The notes beneath the pieces were generated by a model. The model made no database searches. It saw only the letters and a program-made list of their open reading frames with translations, and was not told where the DNA came from. From Chrysoperla carnea (taxonomy: Eukaryota; Arthropoda; Insecta; Neuroptera; Chrysopidae), in the NCBI RefSeq assembly GCF_905475395.1, contig NC_058340.1, positions 71,340,181 through 71,404,180 on the forward strand: DNA of 64,000 nucleotides. Direction: 5' to 3'. The position numbers were made by a program, and so were the translations under genes. Of this stretch, positions 36,426 through 47,600 are shown piece by piece. Each line of letters opens with the position of its first letter. Positions within the stretch are counted from its first letter, which is position 1.

Positions 36426-36569
36426 AAATCTGTAATAAAAGGTAGATGAAAAAGAAAAATAAAAAAAGTTTGTAGTATCATTATCAGTCAGTATATTTTG
36501 ACTAAAATTAATAATAATTGTCTATACATAGTTTTTTTTTAATAACATACAATTCTATATAAATGTACA

Positions 36570-36592
36570 ATAATAATAATAATAATAATATT
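36570..36592. repeat. (AAT)n microsatellite
   Basis: About seven perfect AAT triplets. Confidence 0.7.
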
Positions 36593-38177
36593 AAAAAGAA
36601 AAATGTAAAAATTATGAATTAATTATAATACCACATACAAGAAATATTTTGTGTCAGATCTATGGAATTTCATATACACATTGCATGATACACGTCATTT
36701 TTTTTACCATTTTTTTAGTGTCAATTTATCAATAAATAAAATAAAGTGAATTTTTTTTTAAATCATATCATCCAACCATATATAAAAAACATTATCCAAG
36801 ATCTGAACCATTTTTAAAAATACATTATTAATATGTTTTTTTTTTTTTTTGTTTTGTTTTGTATATTTTAAAAAATTTAAACAGTACCCTATTAGTGTCT
36901 GAGTTGTGTGTAATTCTTAAAAAGAAAAACGAACAAAAAAAAATTAAAATAAAAGTAGAAAATTAATGTTAAGAGCAATTATTATTTATTGTATTTTGTT
37001 TTTTTAACTTTGTTTGTTTAATTTTTTTTCCACAAATTTTAACAATTTGAAGTCAGCAAAATGTTAAAATTTTTATATAAAATTTTTTAAATATAGTAGA
37101 AATTATTTAATTTTCTAATATTTTCTATTATATTTTCTTTTTTTAGTTAAAATTTTACTTTATTACCGAGATTATGAAAAATCATAACTATTTGGATTCG
37201 TCTGAATAAAAGTAAAAATTATCTAGTAAAGGTGGGTTTTCATTCATTGACACCACTAAACTTGGGCGTCAAGTAATTTCAAACGAACTGAAATTGACTC
37301 TGGCGACAAATATTTCACACTAAGTGACCCCAATTTTTGATACTTGTGCCACTGACGTCGATTACTGTTCTATTGACGTTACATGACGCAATTTGAAGTT
37401 GATCGTCAAAGAAACTGTACTATAAGAATCTAAGTTTTAGTTGGAATAACCTTGTAAACTAGATTTATTTCCTTTCTGACAGCGAAAAACAAAGCAGCCC
37501 GAGCGGTACTGCTTTGAAATAAGCTTAACTATCATTAAAACTCACAGGAAGCTTGTTCCACAAACTAAAATTGAATGAGCAAATCAATTCTGGCAGATGA
37601 TCCTAATCTATTTACAGAAAAGGGAAGAAAGTGCTCTAGTATCCCAAAAACTTAAATTTATGTCATTTGAAACTAAATAGTCTTGAGACTAGACTTTAAG
37701 ACTCCATCCACAAGTGGGGATAGCATAAACAACACTATCTTACACTGAAAATTAGTCTTTAGATATTTCTGCCAATGCTGTAAAACTAAACCTAGTTTAA
37801 AACTGTTTGGTCTCCCATTATTTTCCAAAAAAATGGCTAATTTATTAAGTTCGAAAGATTAAAACAAAGAAATAGTCGAATAAAATCAATTATAGATAAC
37901 ATTTTCGAAAATAATCACAAAAAAACGATAATCGGCATGAAGCAAGACAAACTTTACATGTCTCACCACAATGATTTTGGGCTAACAAAGTACTGAAAAA
38001 AGGGAGACCTAAGACACATAATAGAGAGCAAATTAAAATAACAGTAAAAGGCAAATTCGATAAACGGAACTAAAAAGGCGTATTCTTAAAACAAAAAACA
38101 ATCGAGATCTTTTGATTTACGGAAAACCGATTTCCACATTGAATAAAATCAACGATAAATGAAAATATCAAATAAAT

Positions 38178-38252
38178 AGTACAGGTGTACCAGGAGTCGA
38201 ATCTGGCTCTCTTGGATTCATGTCAGGAGCATAACCAATTAAGCTACACATC
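38178..38252 (-). tRNA. tRNA-like sequence or tRNA pseudogene
   Basis: The minus strand shows an acceptor pairing GTGTA/TACAC, a D-arm AGC...GCT around 'ttaattggttat', and a B box 'agattcgactcc'. The expected anticodon stem does not pair (an ACATGA stretch sits where the loop should be). It is probably a decayed or tRNA-derived sequence. Confidence 0.4.
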
Positions 38253-39135
38253 AACAATTTTCTTTTGGGGCAGTAATAAAGTAAAATTTTCTATTCCATA
38301 AAATACAAACAATTTTCAACAAGATGATAAATCATTTTTTAAAATTGTTATGAAAAATGTGTTATAAAATTTTTAAAATCTTATTGAAAAGTTTTTGTTT
38401 TTTTAGTGTCTAGTATAAATTTTTCATTTCAAGGGGAAACCTTCTACGGGACTAAAACCCCCAAAACTTTTTATTTATATACTTTTTATTTGTTTTTAAA
38501 ATAAAATTCTTCCATCGATTTTTTTCTGAGTGTTCTGAACACCGTTTGTTAAAATATTTTCTTGAAATTGGATTCCATAAAACTCTTCTTAATTTGTTAG
38601 AAAACTTTCAAAAATTTATTAATTGAATCATTTATTTTTCTTCATTATTGTTTTTCCGTTTTAAACATTCTTCTTTTCAACAGAGAAGAAGTTCATAAAT
38701 AACCACATACTTGATCGAAATTTCAACTTCCATTGTGAAATGCTTCTCCATAATTTTTGGAATGTGTTTGACAATATTGATTTGTGCAAATATTCGATCT
38801 AAATGAATCAATTAATGATTGGTTGTTTAACATGAAAACAAATTTACATAATTATAAATATTAATTTGCTGAATTTCTTCCAAAATATTCGAATAACAAT
38901 GCAAAAGAAAATATAATCGAATTTTCTTTGTTTAATAATAATAAAAAGATTATTTTAATAAAAATTGATTAAAAAATATTCACTAAGTTAAAAAATTGGA
39001 CTCCTGCAAGAAAACTTGAATTCTGAACAGAAAACCAAAAGGTTGATAATGCCCAGGAAATTCTGCATTGTGATTCGAAAATTATTTTAGCCGCCATAAT
39101 AAACTTTTTTTTTTTTTTTTTTTTTTTTTACTTAT

Positions 39136-39889
39136 ATAGTGTGTCCCCGGATAGAGGTAACTATACTTGTAAATTTCCTTATTTTGCATTTTAAGAAAAA
39201 AAGTCATTCTTTATAAGAAGTTTTGCTTATTCTGAAAAGTATGTAGGAATATTTAAAACTTCTTAATAATGTACAGGGTACCCAAAAATTTGTAATCACT
39301 ATTTTTATTTTTGGTAAACTACCCTTCTTTTTTATTAGTTGGCGAAATTTTACTAAGAAAAGTTACTCGCAATTAACAATTATGACTCTATTCAAAATAT
39401 CAAGAAGATCCGTGTACTTTAATTATAGCATCATTTTTAATTTGAACAAAAGCTGTAATTATAAAAAAACGTAAGAAAGAAAATAATAATGAATCAATTA
39501 ACATGTACTATCCATTACATGTATGTAATTTTTTGTGGACTAGTTTAGAAAATTAAAAAGAAAATTTATTTTCTCGGAGAAACATTCACTAAGAATGGAA
39601 TTGTCGAAGTTGGAAATATCTTCTTGATATTTTGTACAGAGTCATAATTGTTAATTTCGAACTGTTTTAAGTAACATATTGTCAACTTTTAAAAACGAAG
39701 GGTAGTTTACCCAAACAAAAAAATAGTGATACCAAATTTTTGGCTACCTTGTACATTATTTAGAAGTTTTAAATATACCTACATACTTTTCATAATAAGC
39801 AAAACTTCTTATAAAGAATGACTTTTTTTCTTAAAATGCAAAATAAGAAAATTTACAAGTATAGTTACCTCTATCCGGGGACACACTAT
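39136..39889. mobile_element. Mariner-type palindrome, copy 2, about 750 bp
   Basis: The ends 'tagtgtgtccccggatagag' and the reverse complement are shared with 31891-32072. The arms are over 300 bp and include the inverted words 'tgtacagggtacccaaaaat', 'taaactacccttc' and 'aacaattatgactct'. The whole stretch is one large imperfect palindrome. A deletion derivative lies at 40654-40890 and an inner fragment at about 11400-11460. Confidence 0.8.
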
Positions 39890-39989
39890 GTTTTATATAC
39901 TTTTATCCACAAAAATTTCCGAGATAAAAATTTATAAAATTGTCAAAATCAGTAAAAACATCAATAAATTTTGATTTAATTGTTAAAAC

Positions 39990-40653
39990 CTAATTGTTAA
40001 AATGAAAATTGACTTTACCTAAAGAAAAAAAAATTAAAATATTATACAATTTACAAATTCTAAGGTACAGTACATTTTTTTTTTTTATAAATTTTTTAAT
40101 TTGCAATTTTTTTTTTAAATATGAAATTATTTGCATATCTTTTTTTTTTGTTTTTAAAAATTTTTTTGTTTTTTCAAAACAGGCCATCCATTAATTCAGA
40201 GATTCTTTGGAGTTTTTTTACGTTTTTTTTTATAATTTTTTTTTTACATTTTTATAAATTTTTTTATATATTTTTTTTTATATTTTTATTATTTAAATAA
40301 GGACAGGAGAGGGGATAAGTAAAATTAATGTATACAACCATTCAAAAATATTTTTTTGTTGAATTTTTTTCCCCAATTATTTTTTTGTTCATTTTTTAAT
40401 TTTTTTTTGTATGTGTAATTTTTTGTAAAAATATTTTTTTTTATATATTTTTCAATGATTGTATTCTGGCTGTGATAATTTGGCCATAAAAACCAAAGAC
40501 ATCTGGCGCGAATAATTATGATGTTTTGCAAATGAATTTTGTGCGCTAGATTATATGAAAATACACTTCTATCTAATATTTACTATAAAAATGAAATGCC
40601 ACACCATTTTTTTTTTTTGCTTCACAATTACGCCCAAATAATCTAAAAATTAT
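39990..40653. other. Extreme A/T homopolymer stretch
   Basis: Long T-runs on the plus strand, no gene. Open frames here on both strands are Phe/Lys/Ile artefacts of base composition. Confidence 0.6.
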
Positions 40654-40890
40654 ATAGTGTGTCCCCGGATAATTGTTAATTTCGAGCAACATTTTGTTAA
40701 CTTATAAAAAGAAAGGGTAGTTTACCAAAAAAATAAATAGTGATACTAAATTTTTGGCTACCCTGTACATTATTTAGAAGTTTTAAATATTCCTACATAC
40801 TTTTCAGAATAAGCACAATTTTTTTTTATAAAGAATGACTTTTTCTTGACCTTACAAGTATAGTTACCTCTATCCGGGGACACACTGTAT
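40654..40890. mobile_element. Mariner-type element, copy 3, one arm mostly deleted
   Basis: It has the intact ends 'atagtgtgtccccggat' and 'ctatccggggacacactgta'. Only the right arm of copy 2 is kept ('gtagtttaccaaaa', 'ttggctaccctgtacattat'), so the big palindrome has collapsed to an asymmetric form. Confidence 0.8.
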
Positions 40891-41751
40891 GCTTCCTCAC
40901 ATGATAATATAATATTAGAATACTAAAATGAATCTATGTTTTTAAAATATGCATTTAATAGTTTTTCCTAATAAAAATCAAGTGATCGAAAAAGCTAGAT
41001 TTGATTAAGCCATTTTTTTAAGTGCAAACTCATTTAAAATTTGGGCAATAAAATAGCTAAAAAAATTTTTGTACTAATCTCAATTTAAACTTTTTTTAAT
41101 ATTTCAGAAAATTAACGAGAAATAAATTTCTTTAGCCGTAATCTTAAATCGTAGAAAATCGTCTTTTTTGAAACAATTCGAATGACAAGATTTAAATTTT
41201 TAGTTTAGGTTTTGTATTTTGTTTGAGAACAAATAAACTATTTTATCATATTTAAAATTACCCGACTATAAATCAAAAACTTAAAACGAAAATGTATTTT
41301 GGCTGTAATTTATTTAAAGATTCAAAACGTTTAGGAAAACGACAAAGATTGAAGACGTTATCTGTTAATATTTAGAACTGATATCACATTTTTACGTTTT
41401 GAACCTTTTAATCCAAAATATTTAATTCAATCACCATCAAAGACGCCACAGACAATTGGTTTGAAAAAAAAATGTTCTTACCTTTTTCGCATTACCATTA
41501 AAAATTTTAAAAAAAAAAGCCTCCATACATTCAAGTTTAAATAGAGAATAGTTGAATTAAAAAAAGGACCAGTTATTGGAGAAGAAATCTATTGAATAAT
41601 GTTATTTTAGTGTGTTTCACAATCACGTTTTTGTCACCCGTCTGGCTATTATTACGTCACGCTTCCATAATACCAAACCTCTATGTATAAAAAATTACAT
41701 CGATTTCGAAATGATTATCAAGATTATTTAATTTAGTCATAGAAGTAATAA

Positions 41752-42362
41752 CGTAGAACCTTTAAAGTGGCCATCCAAACGGTTGATCGCTATAGAGAGA
41801 AATCTAAAATCGATTCTTTATTGTTTCGATTTTACATGAATCAATTCTTCATGCTAAGAATCGACTAGTGGCGTCTATAGGCGAATTTATGAAACTGCGT
41901 CTGCTCGCTGTGGTTACTATTGTAAAGAATCTTCGAAAATTGTTTTATTTTTGTAAAAGTGTAGGACAAAATATAATTGTAAAAAAATTTCATTTCAGAC
42001 ATTTCTTTTTTTTTCAATTTTTAAGATCGATTCGATCGAGTTTATTTTTTATTGAATCGATTCTCGGTAAGCCGATTCAAGAATCGCCCATCATGTGTCA
42101 ATTTATTTTGGCTTTGTGATATTGAAAATTTTCTTGGAAGAAGAAAAACATTCAAAAAAACGTTATTCAATGAAAATCATATGAATTAAATTGAGTAAGG
42201 CTAATTTTTGTATGTATGTACGTGTTTATACAATAAATCAAAATATTCGCGCGTTGCCAGGGTGCGAAGTAAAGAAGGATGAAGGTCTCTTTATTCGCAG
42301 TCAATAATTCACTTATTGCGTTTCCTATGCTTTTACGCCTCTATGTTATATTACCTCTATGA
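41752..42362 (+). repeat. Dispersed repeat family E, long copy
   Basis: The left part 'aagtggccatccaaacggtt' and right part 'caataattcacttattgcgt', ending 'acctctatg', match the short copy at 56854-57052. The extra 400 bp between them is absent from the short copy, so one is an insertion or deletion derivative of the other. Confidence 0.65.
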
Positions 42363-42817
42363 ATTACTTCAACATTATTACTGTCAAGCAGTGTTGCCAA
42401 TTCTACCAACTTTGAATATCTTGATCAAATCTACTACCTCGCAAAAAAAATTTAATTCTATGTCTCATGATATTATATTTTTTTGTTTTTATCGACATAT
42501 CGAAAAACAATTCTAAATGGTCTAAATAAAGTATGAGGTGAAAGATCTAGTTTTGGAAAAGACCGACTTAAATCGATAAAAGGACATCACGGTAGATTAC
42601 GCAGAAAAAAAGAAAGAAAAAGAAAACGACCACTTAGACAAATTTTGGGCTGGCATCACTGCTATCAATTACTGTCCGTTTAATTTGTTGCTAATTATTT
42701 TGGCGTCAAGCTTTGTCAAACTGACAATAATTGACACCATTAGACGCTAATGTCAATTACTGTAAGTTTGAAATTACTTGACGTCCAAATTATGTTTCAA
42801 TGAAAACGCTTCTTTAC

Positions 42818-43987
42818 AATAAATGACGTTTCCATATCGTAATTGAATCGGGTTTAATATTTCGAAACGCAATCTAATATCTTAACATCTTGGGTTAAAA
42901 AAATATTCTCTAATAACTGGGTTAAAATAAATAAATAATGAATATATAACCTATAAAAATTTTAATCAATCACACATGCCGATGATCATGATAATAGATC
43001 TAAGGCTAGGTGTAGTATCTGACAGTAATTTTAGAACGGCTGGAAATTTGAGATGTTATTGTCAAAATCGTGTCTTAAAACTTATACCTGTACAAAAATT
43101 TGCATAGCCAGAGACTTATCTTAAAATTTATGAACATTCGTTGAACGGTAATCAAATGAGGTAAATAATTGTCGATGAATGTCGTATTACTGGATGTGTT
43201 AAATTACTGAACGTCCGCATTACTGAGACCCTATTGATCTTCTTATTTGAATATCACTCCCAATGAAAATTCATCAAATTTAAGCTTTCCTATCAATTAA
43301 AAATTGAAAAAAATAGCGAGAGTTTGAATGTGGGATTAGACACGACCTTGACAAGTGCCTCTTAAATCCTCAGCCGTTCTTAAATGACTATTAAATACAA
43401 CGCTTAGTCTTAGACCTATAATTAATTATACTGCATAAATTTATGTAAAAATTATAAGGACAAATATTTTTTTTTTAATATAATAGTGAATAATATTTCC
43501 TTATTTACGATAATTAATATTTTTTAATTTTTTTTTATCACATTCAATATTTTTTTGTTTTGTTTTTATATTTTAATATAAGAAATATTCAATAAAAAGT
43601 AAAAGAAACCAATATTTTTTTAATAATTAATATTCATAATTAAATATATTATCAGAGGTATAGAGCATTAACGGTAGCCATTTTTTATTTATTTATTTAT
43701 TTTGTTTGTTCAAAAAATTTGTGGCAAATTTCTTTTTATTAAAAGAACTTAATTTTTGAACAAATCGATTTAAAAATAAAACTTGTTGTACAGCAATTAG
43801 GGGTGAGATTAATGAAAAAATGGCAGCAAGTTGGCGATGCACGAATTTGACGAAAATGAGCCCATCGGAAGAAAAACAAGAGTAATAATTATGATACGAA
43901 AGACGATAATGACTTATCGATGTTCTTTTCTTATTTCATAGATCAGTTCAATGAATAAAAATTTTTAATTTCTCGTCACCCCATTTC
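42818..43987. other. Non-coding intergenic stretch
   Basis: No gene is seen. 'gttaaattactgaacgtccg' near 43196 echoes the terminal words of the 37226-42817 interval. Confidence 0.4.
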
Positions 43988-44403
43988 TAGTCATCATCAG
44001 TAAGAATTAGCTAGTGATTACTCTTATTATGAATGTTACTCTTTGCTAATTTGATGGCGGACTGCACAATGATACTTTCGTGTGCCGTGTGTACAATTTA
44101 TACTGTTCACAGTATCTGTCAAATTGTAGAGGCGCTAGCCAATCAACTTCCATCAGTTGACTAGTGCTTGACTCGAATAGGCTTGCGCACAAGTATCACA
44201 TTCATTGGCCAAGCACTAGTCAACTGATGGAAGTTGATTGGCTAGCACCACTGATACTACAATTTGACAGATACTGTGAACAGTATAAATTGTAGACACA
44301 CGAAAGTATCATTGTGGAGTCCGCCACAAAATTAGCAAAGAGTAACATTCATACTAAGAGTAATCACTAGCTAAATCTTACTGATGATGACTACTTGGTA
44401 GTC
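43988..44403. mobile_element. 416-bp foldback element with about 190-bp arms
   Basis: The left end 'tagtcatcatcagtaag' is mirrored by the right end 'cttactgatgatgacta'. Inner mirrored blocks include 'ccaatcaacttccatcagtt' and 'aagtatcattgtg'. The spacer is only about 35 bp. It lies about 230 bp downstream of the Helz stop codon. Confidence 0.85.
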
Positions 44404-44589
44404 GAAAATACGTATTTTAAAAATACAAAAAACTGATCTAGGAAATTGGGGCAAAAATCGAAATTTATAACTAGATCTGTGCGTCACCCCCTTCTAATTG
44501 CGTATTGAAAAAACAGCTTCCACAATTTTCTCTCTCTATATCACTGATAAATATATATGCTTTGCACATACACACACCACACACAATTG

Positions 44590-44595
44590 TTTATT
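44590..44595 (-). terminator. Likely Helz polyadenylation signal
   Basis: AATAAA on the minus strand, 36 bases past the Helz stop codon, followed by a GT-rich stretch ('caattgtgtgtggtgtg' on the minus strand). It would give a very short 3' UTR. Confidence 0.5.
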
Positions 44596-44630
44596 AAATT
44601 TTGTTTTGTTTTGTTTTATATAATTATTAT

Positions 44631-47600
44631 TTATGAAAAATACTGATACAAACCTCCATTTGTTGCTGTCGTTGCTTTATGTCCTAATTCACGTAACACA
44701 GCAAATGGATCACCATTTTTCTCTTGTTCATTATTTGTTTGTTTAACTGTTTGCGATTGTTGCTGTTGTTGTTGTTGTTGCTGTTGATTATTGTTTTGTC
44801 GCAGCACACTTGCATACGTTGTTTCTTGCTGCTGACGATGATGATGATATAACATTTCTTCCATTGATGCTGATGTGTTTGGATTTGAGGTACCATCACG
44901 TGATAAACTCATGTTACCAAAATCAGCATTTACTTGTCGTTGTAGCTGATGTTGATATGATGGATTTAATTGTTGTTGTTGTTGAGAATTTATTTGTTGC
45001 TGTTGCATAGCTCCATTTGTATTGTAATATTGTTGTAATTGTTGTTGTTGCTGTTGCGGTCGTAATTGTTGATTCTGTTGTTCAAGTGTTACTTGTTGCT
45101 GTTGCTGTTGTTGTTGTTGTAATGACGCACGCGCATATCCAGCAAATGCATTTGATATTAACGTATGCTATAAAAATAATAATATTAAATCGACTTTACT
45201 CCAAAAAAAAAAAAATGTTTTTAAATAAATTATAGTTTAAAAAACTAATTAAATTTACAAAATATGTAAATCGAGTAAACACGCCTCATGTAATAAACGG
45301 TCAAAATACGCCAACTTTAAAGCTTTGAGCATAATTTTTACATAATTTTTATTAAAGCCCACATTCAATATAAATAAATTTTCATCAACAAACGACGAAT
45401 AGAAAACGAAAAATGTATGTTTAACGTTTTTTTAAACTATCACATGGGCTAATATTTGAAAGTGTAAGTTACTTTCCGACATTTTTTTTAAGCCACGCCT
45501 CCATATCAGTTCCCAATAAACAATTAATTTGTTTATAACAAATTTCCCCCCACTGTGAGCGATAAACAAGTTGCAAATTCGGATTTAGCGGGCCATTATA
45601 CGTCGAAATACACTCCTTGTTCGGTGGAACCTGTAAATGCATACGAAATCCACTCAGCACCTACAATATGATATTATTTTTTTATTTGATAAATAAAGTT
45701 CGTTATTGCGTACAATTCACGCGAATAATCGATGGATTTAGAAATGGAAGCATAAAATTAGTAATTTCTTGATTAATATTTACCTGTTGTTGTTGTTGCT
45801 GTTGATTCAATTGTTGCTGTTGTTTCTCTTGTTCCTGTTGCTGTTGTTGACTCATAAATTGACTTTGTCGTCGATATAATGGTACACTCTGCTGTACAGG
45901 ATATTGTTCCCATGGCAATTTGATTGTATCCGGTATCCGTTGCTGTTGCGGTTGTTGCGACTGTTGTTGCTGTTGCACTTGTTGCTGTGGCTCTCGAAAT
46001 TCATCAACAAAATGTTGATTATTTTGTATTAACGTTGATTCGATGTCACGTAATAAAACCGGTTTTTGATGATAATTTTGTAATTGTTGTTGATTTTGTA
46101 TTTGTTGCTGTTGTTGTTGTTGTAATTCAAGTGACCATGACGTTGAAGCGGTTGATGAGGGGGGTATTAATTGTAAATGTTGGAACGATTGTTGTTGTGG
46201 ATTACAGAATTCATCAACAATGGGTTTTGTTGAATTTGAATTTAATACCACAGCTTGTTGTTGCTGTTGCAATAAAATTTCATGTTGTTTTTTCGCTTGA
46301 ATTAATAACTCCAGAAATCGATTTGCGGTATCAATACCAGAAATATCGATTAAATGTCGATACCATTCAACATGCTGTGAAGGTGGTTGAAATAGCATAT
46401 CCGCTAGTGTCATATTAATCGGTAGTAAATTCGTAATATCCGTGGAATTTGGTAATCGAGTCGTTTGATGTCGTTCCGGAAAATGTACATTGTTTAAAAA
46501 TTGTATTTCTTTATCAGTAGCCGTTGGTGGTTTTTTATTAAAATCATTAGGTCCTGGTGGGAATTTTATTTGTTGTAACTGTTGCTGCTGCATTAATTGT
46601 GTGAGTTGATTCGGACCTGGTCCAACACTTCCCGGAGGAGGTATACGATTTTGTATATTAGGATATATAGGATCGCTGTTATGGAGAAGATTTCCACCAT
46701 CTTGAATTAAGTTTTGTTGATTTAAATCAAGTTCGTTTCCACGAGAGACGGTGGGTAATGGTATAAAACCATTGTTACTTTTTAAGACGTTATTTGGGAA
46801 TGGTACACCACCAGGACTACGTAACGATGCCGTAGGCGGCATATTTGGTGTCCGAATATTTAAATTGCCTAATATTGGTTTATTTTTGGGTAAAATTTTT
46901 GCTGGCCAATTTGTTGGAGTATTTCGGCCACCGGCATTGCTTGCGGCTGCCGGTGGAGATACTAATGAATAATTAACTCCTGCAGCGGCAGCTGTCCATG
47001 GATTTAACTGCGTACTATTCGGTGGATATTGTACATTTGGTGCAGGTGGAGCTGCAGTTAACGCTGGTGGGGCCAACGATCTTACCAACTGTTGTGGTGG
47101 AGGTGCTTGTGGGAAACAATACCATGGTAAAGATATCATAGGCGCACCTCCAGGGGGTAATACAAACGGTAATGTAGCAACTGTATTTGTTGTTCCACCA
47201 TTATTTCCTGAAGATGATGGTGGCGGAGGTTGTAGTTGTTGTCGTAAATTATTCTGTTGTTGGCCAATCGGTGGAGGGGGTATAGACGTATTAAAATTCA
47301 TAATTGGCATTTTAATATATGCTTCGGCTTGCATCTGACGTGGAATAAACTCAGGTGCAAGGGGATTCAAAACATACGTTTTCTTTAACTCAACCCCATC
47401 CAATTGACTTCGTAAAAGCGACCAAGTTATTCCGAATAAACTTTTATTTTGATTACAAATATCAATAAAACGTTCCCAAACTTTTCGACATCGACCGATC
47501 GAGCACAGTGCAACGGGATCACCAACAACAGCCACTAAACTTTGTGCTCGTGTTATAGCTGTATTTAATAATTTCGAGTTCGATAAAAATCCATAATCCA

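Larger units (their letters stand above)
37226..42817. mobile_element. 5.6-kb interval bounded by about 75-bp inverted repeats
   Basis: The left arm at about 37226-37300 ('ggtgggttttcattcattga', then 'gcgtcaagtaatttcaaac') is matched in inverted form at about 42744-42817 ('gtttgaaattacttgacgtc', then 'caatgaaaacgcttctttac'). Subterminal 'gtcaattactgt' words recur near both ends. No transposase is visible, and the interval contains the mariner palindromes at 39136-39889 and 40654-40890. It may be one old element broken by later insertions, or two solo ends of one family in opposite orientation. Confidence 0.5.

Noticed and set aside
44810-46418. Plus-strand frames rich in Val/Ala over the Helz tail
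   Set aside because: They are the antisense of CAA/CAG glutamine repeats and carry no domain.
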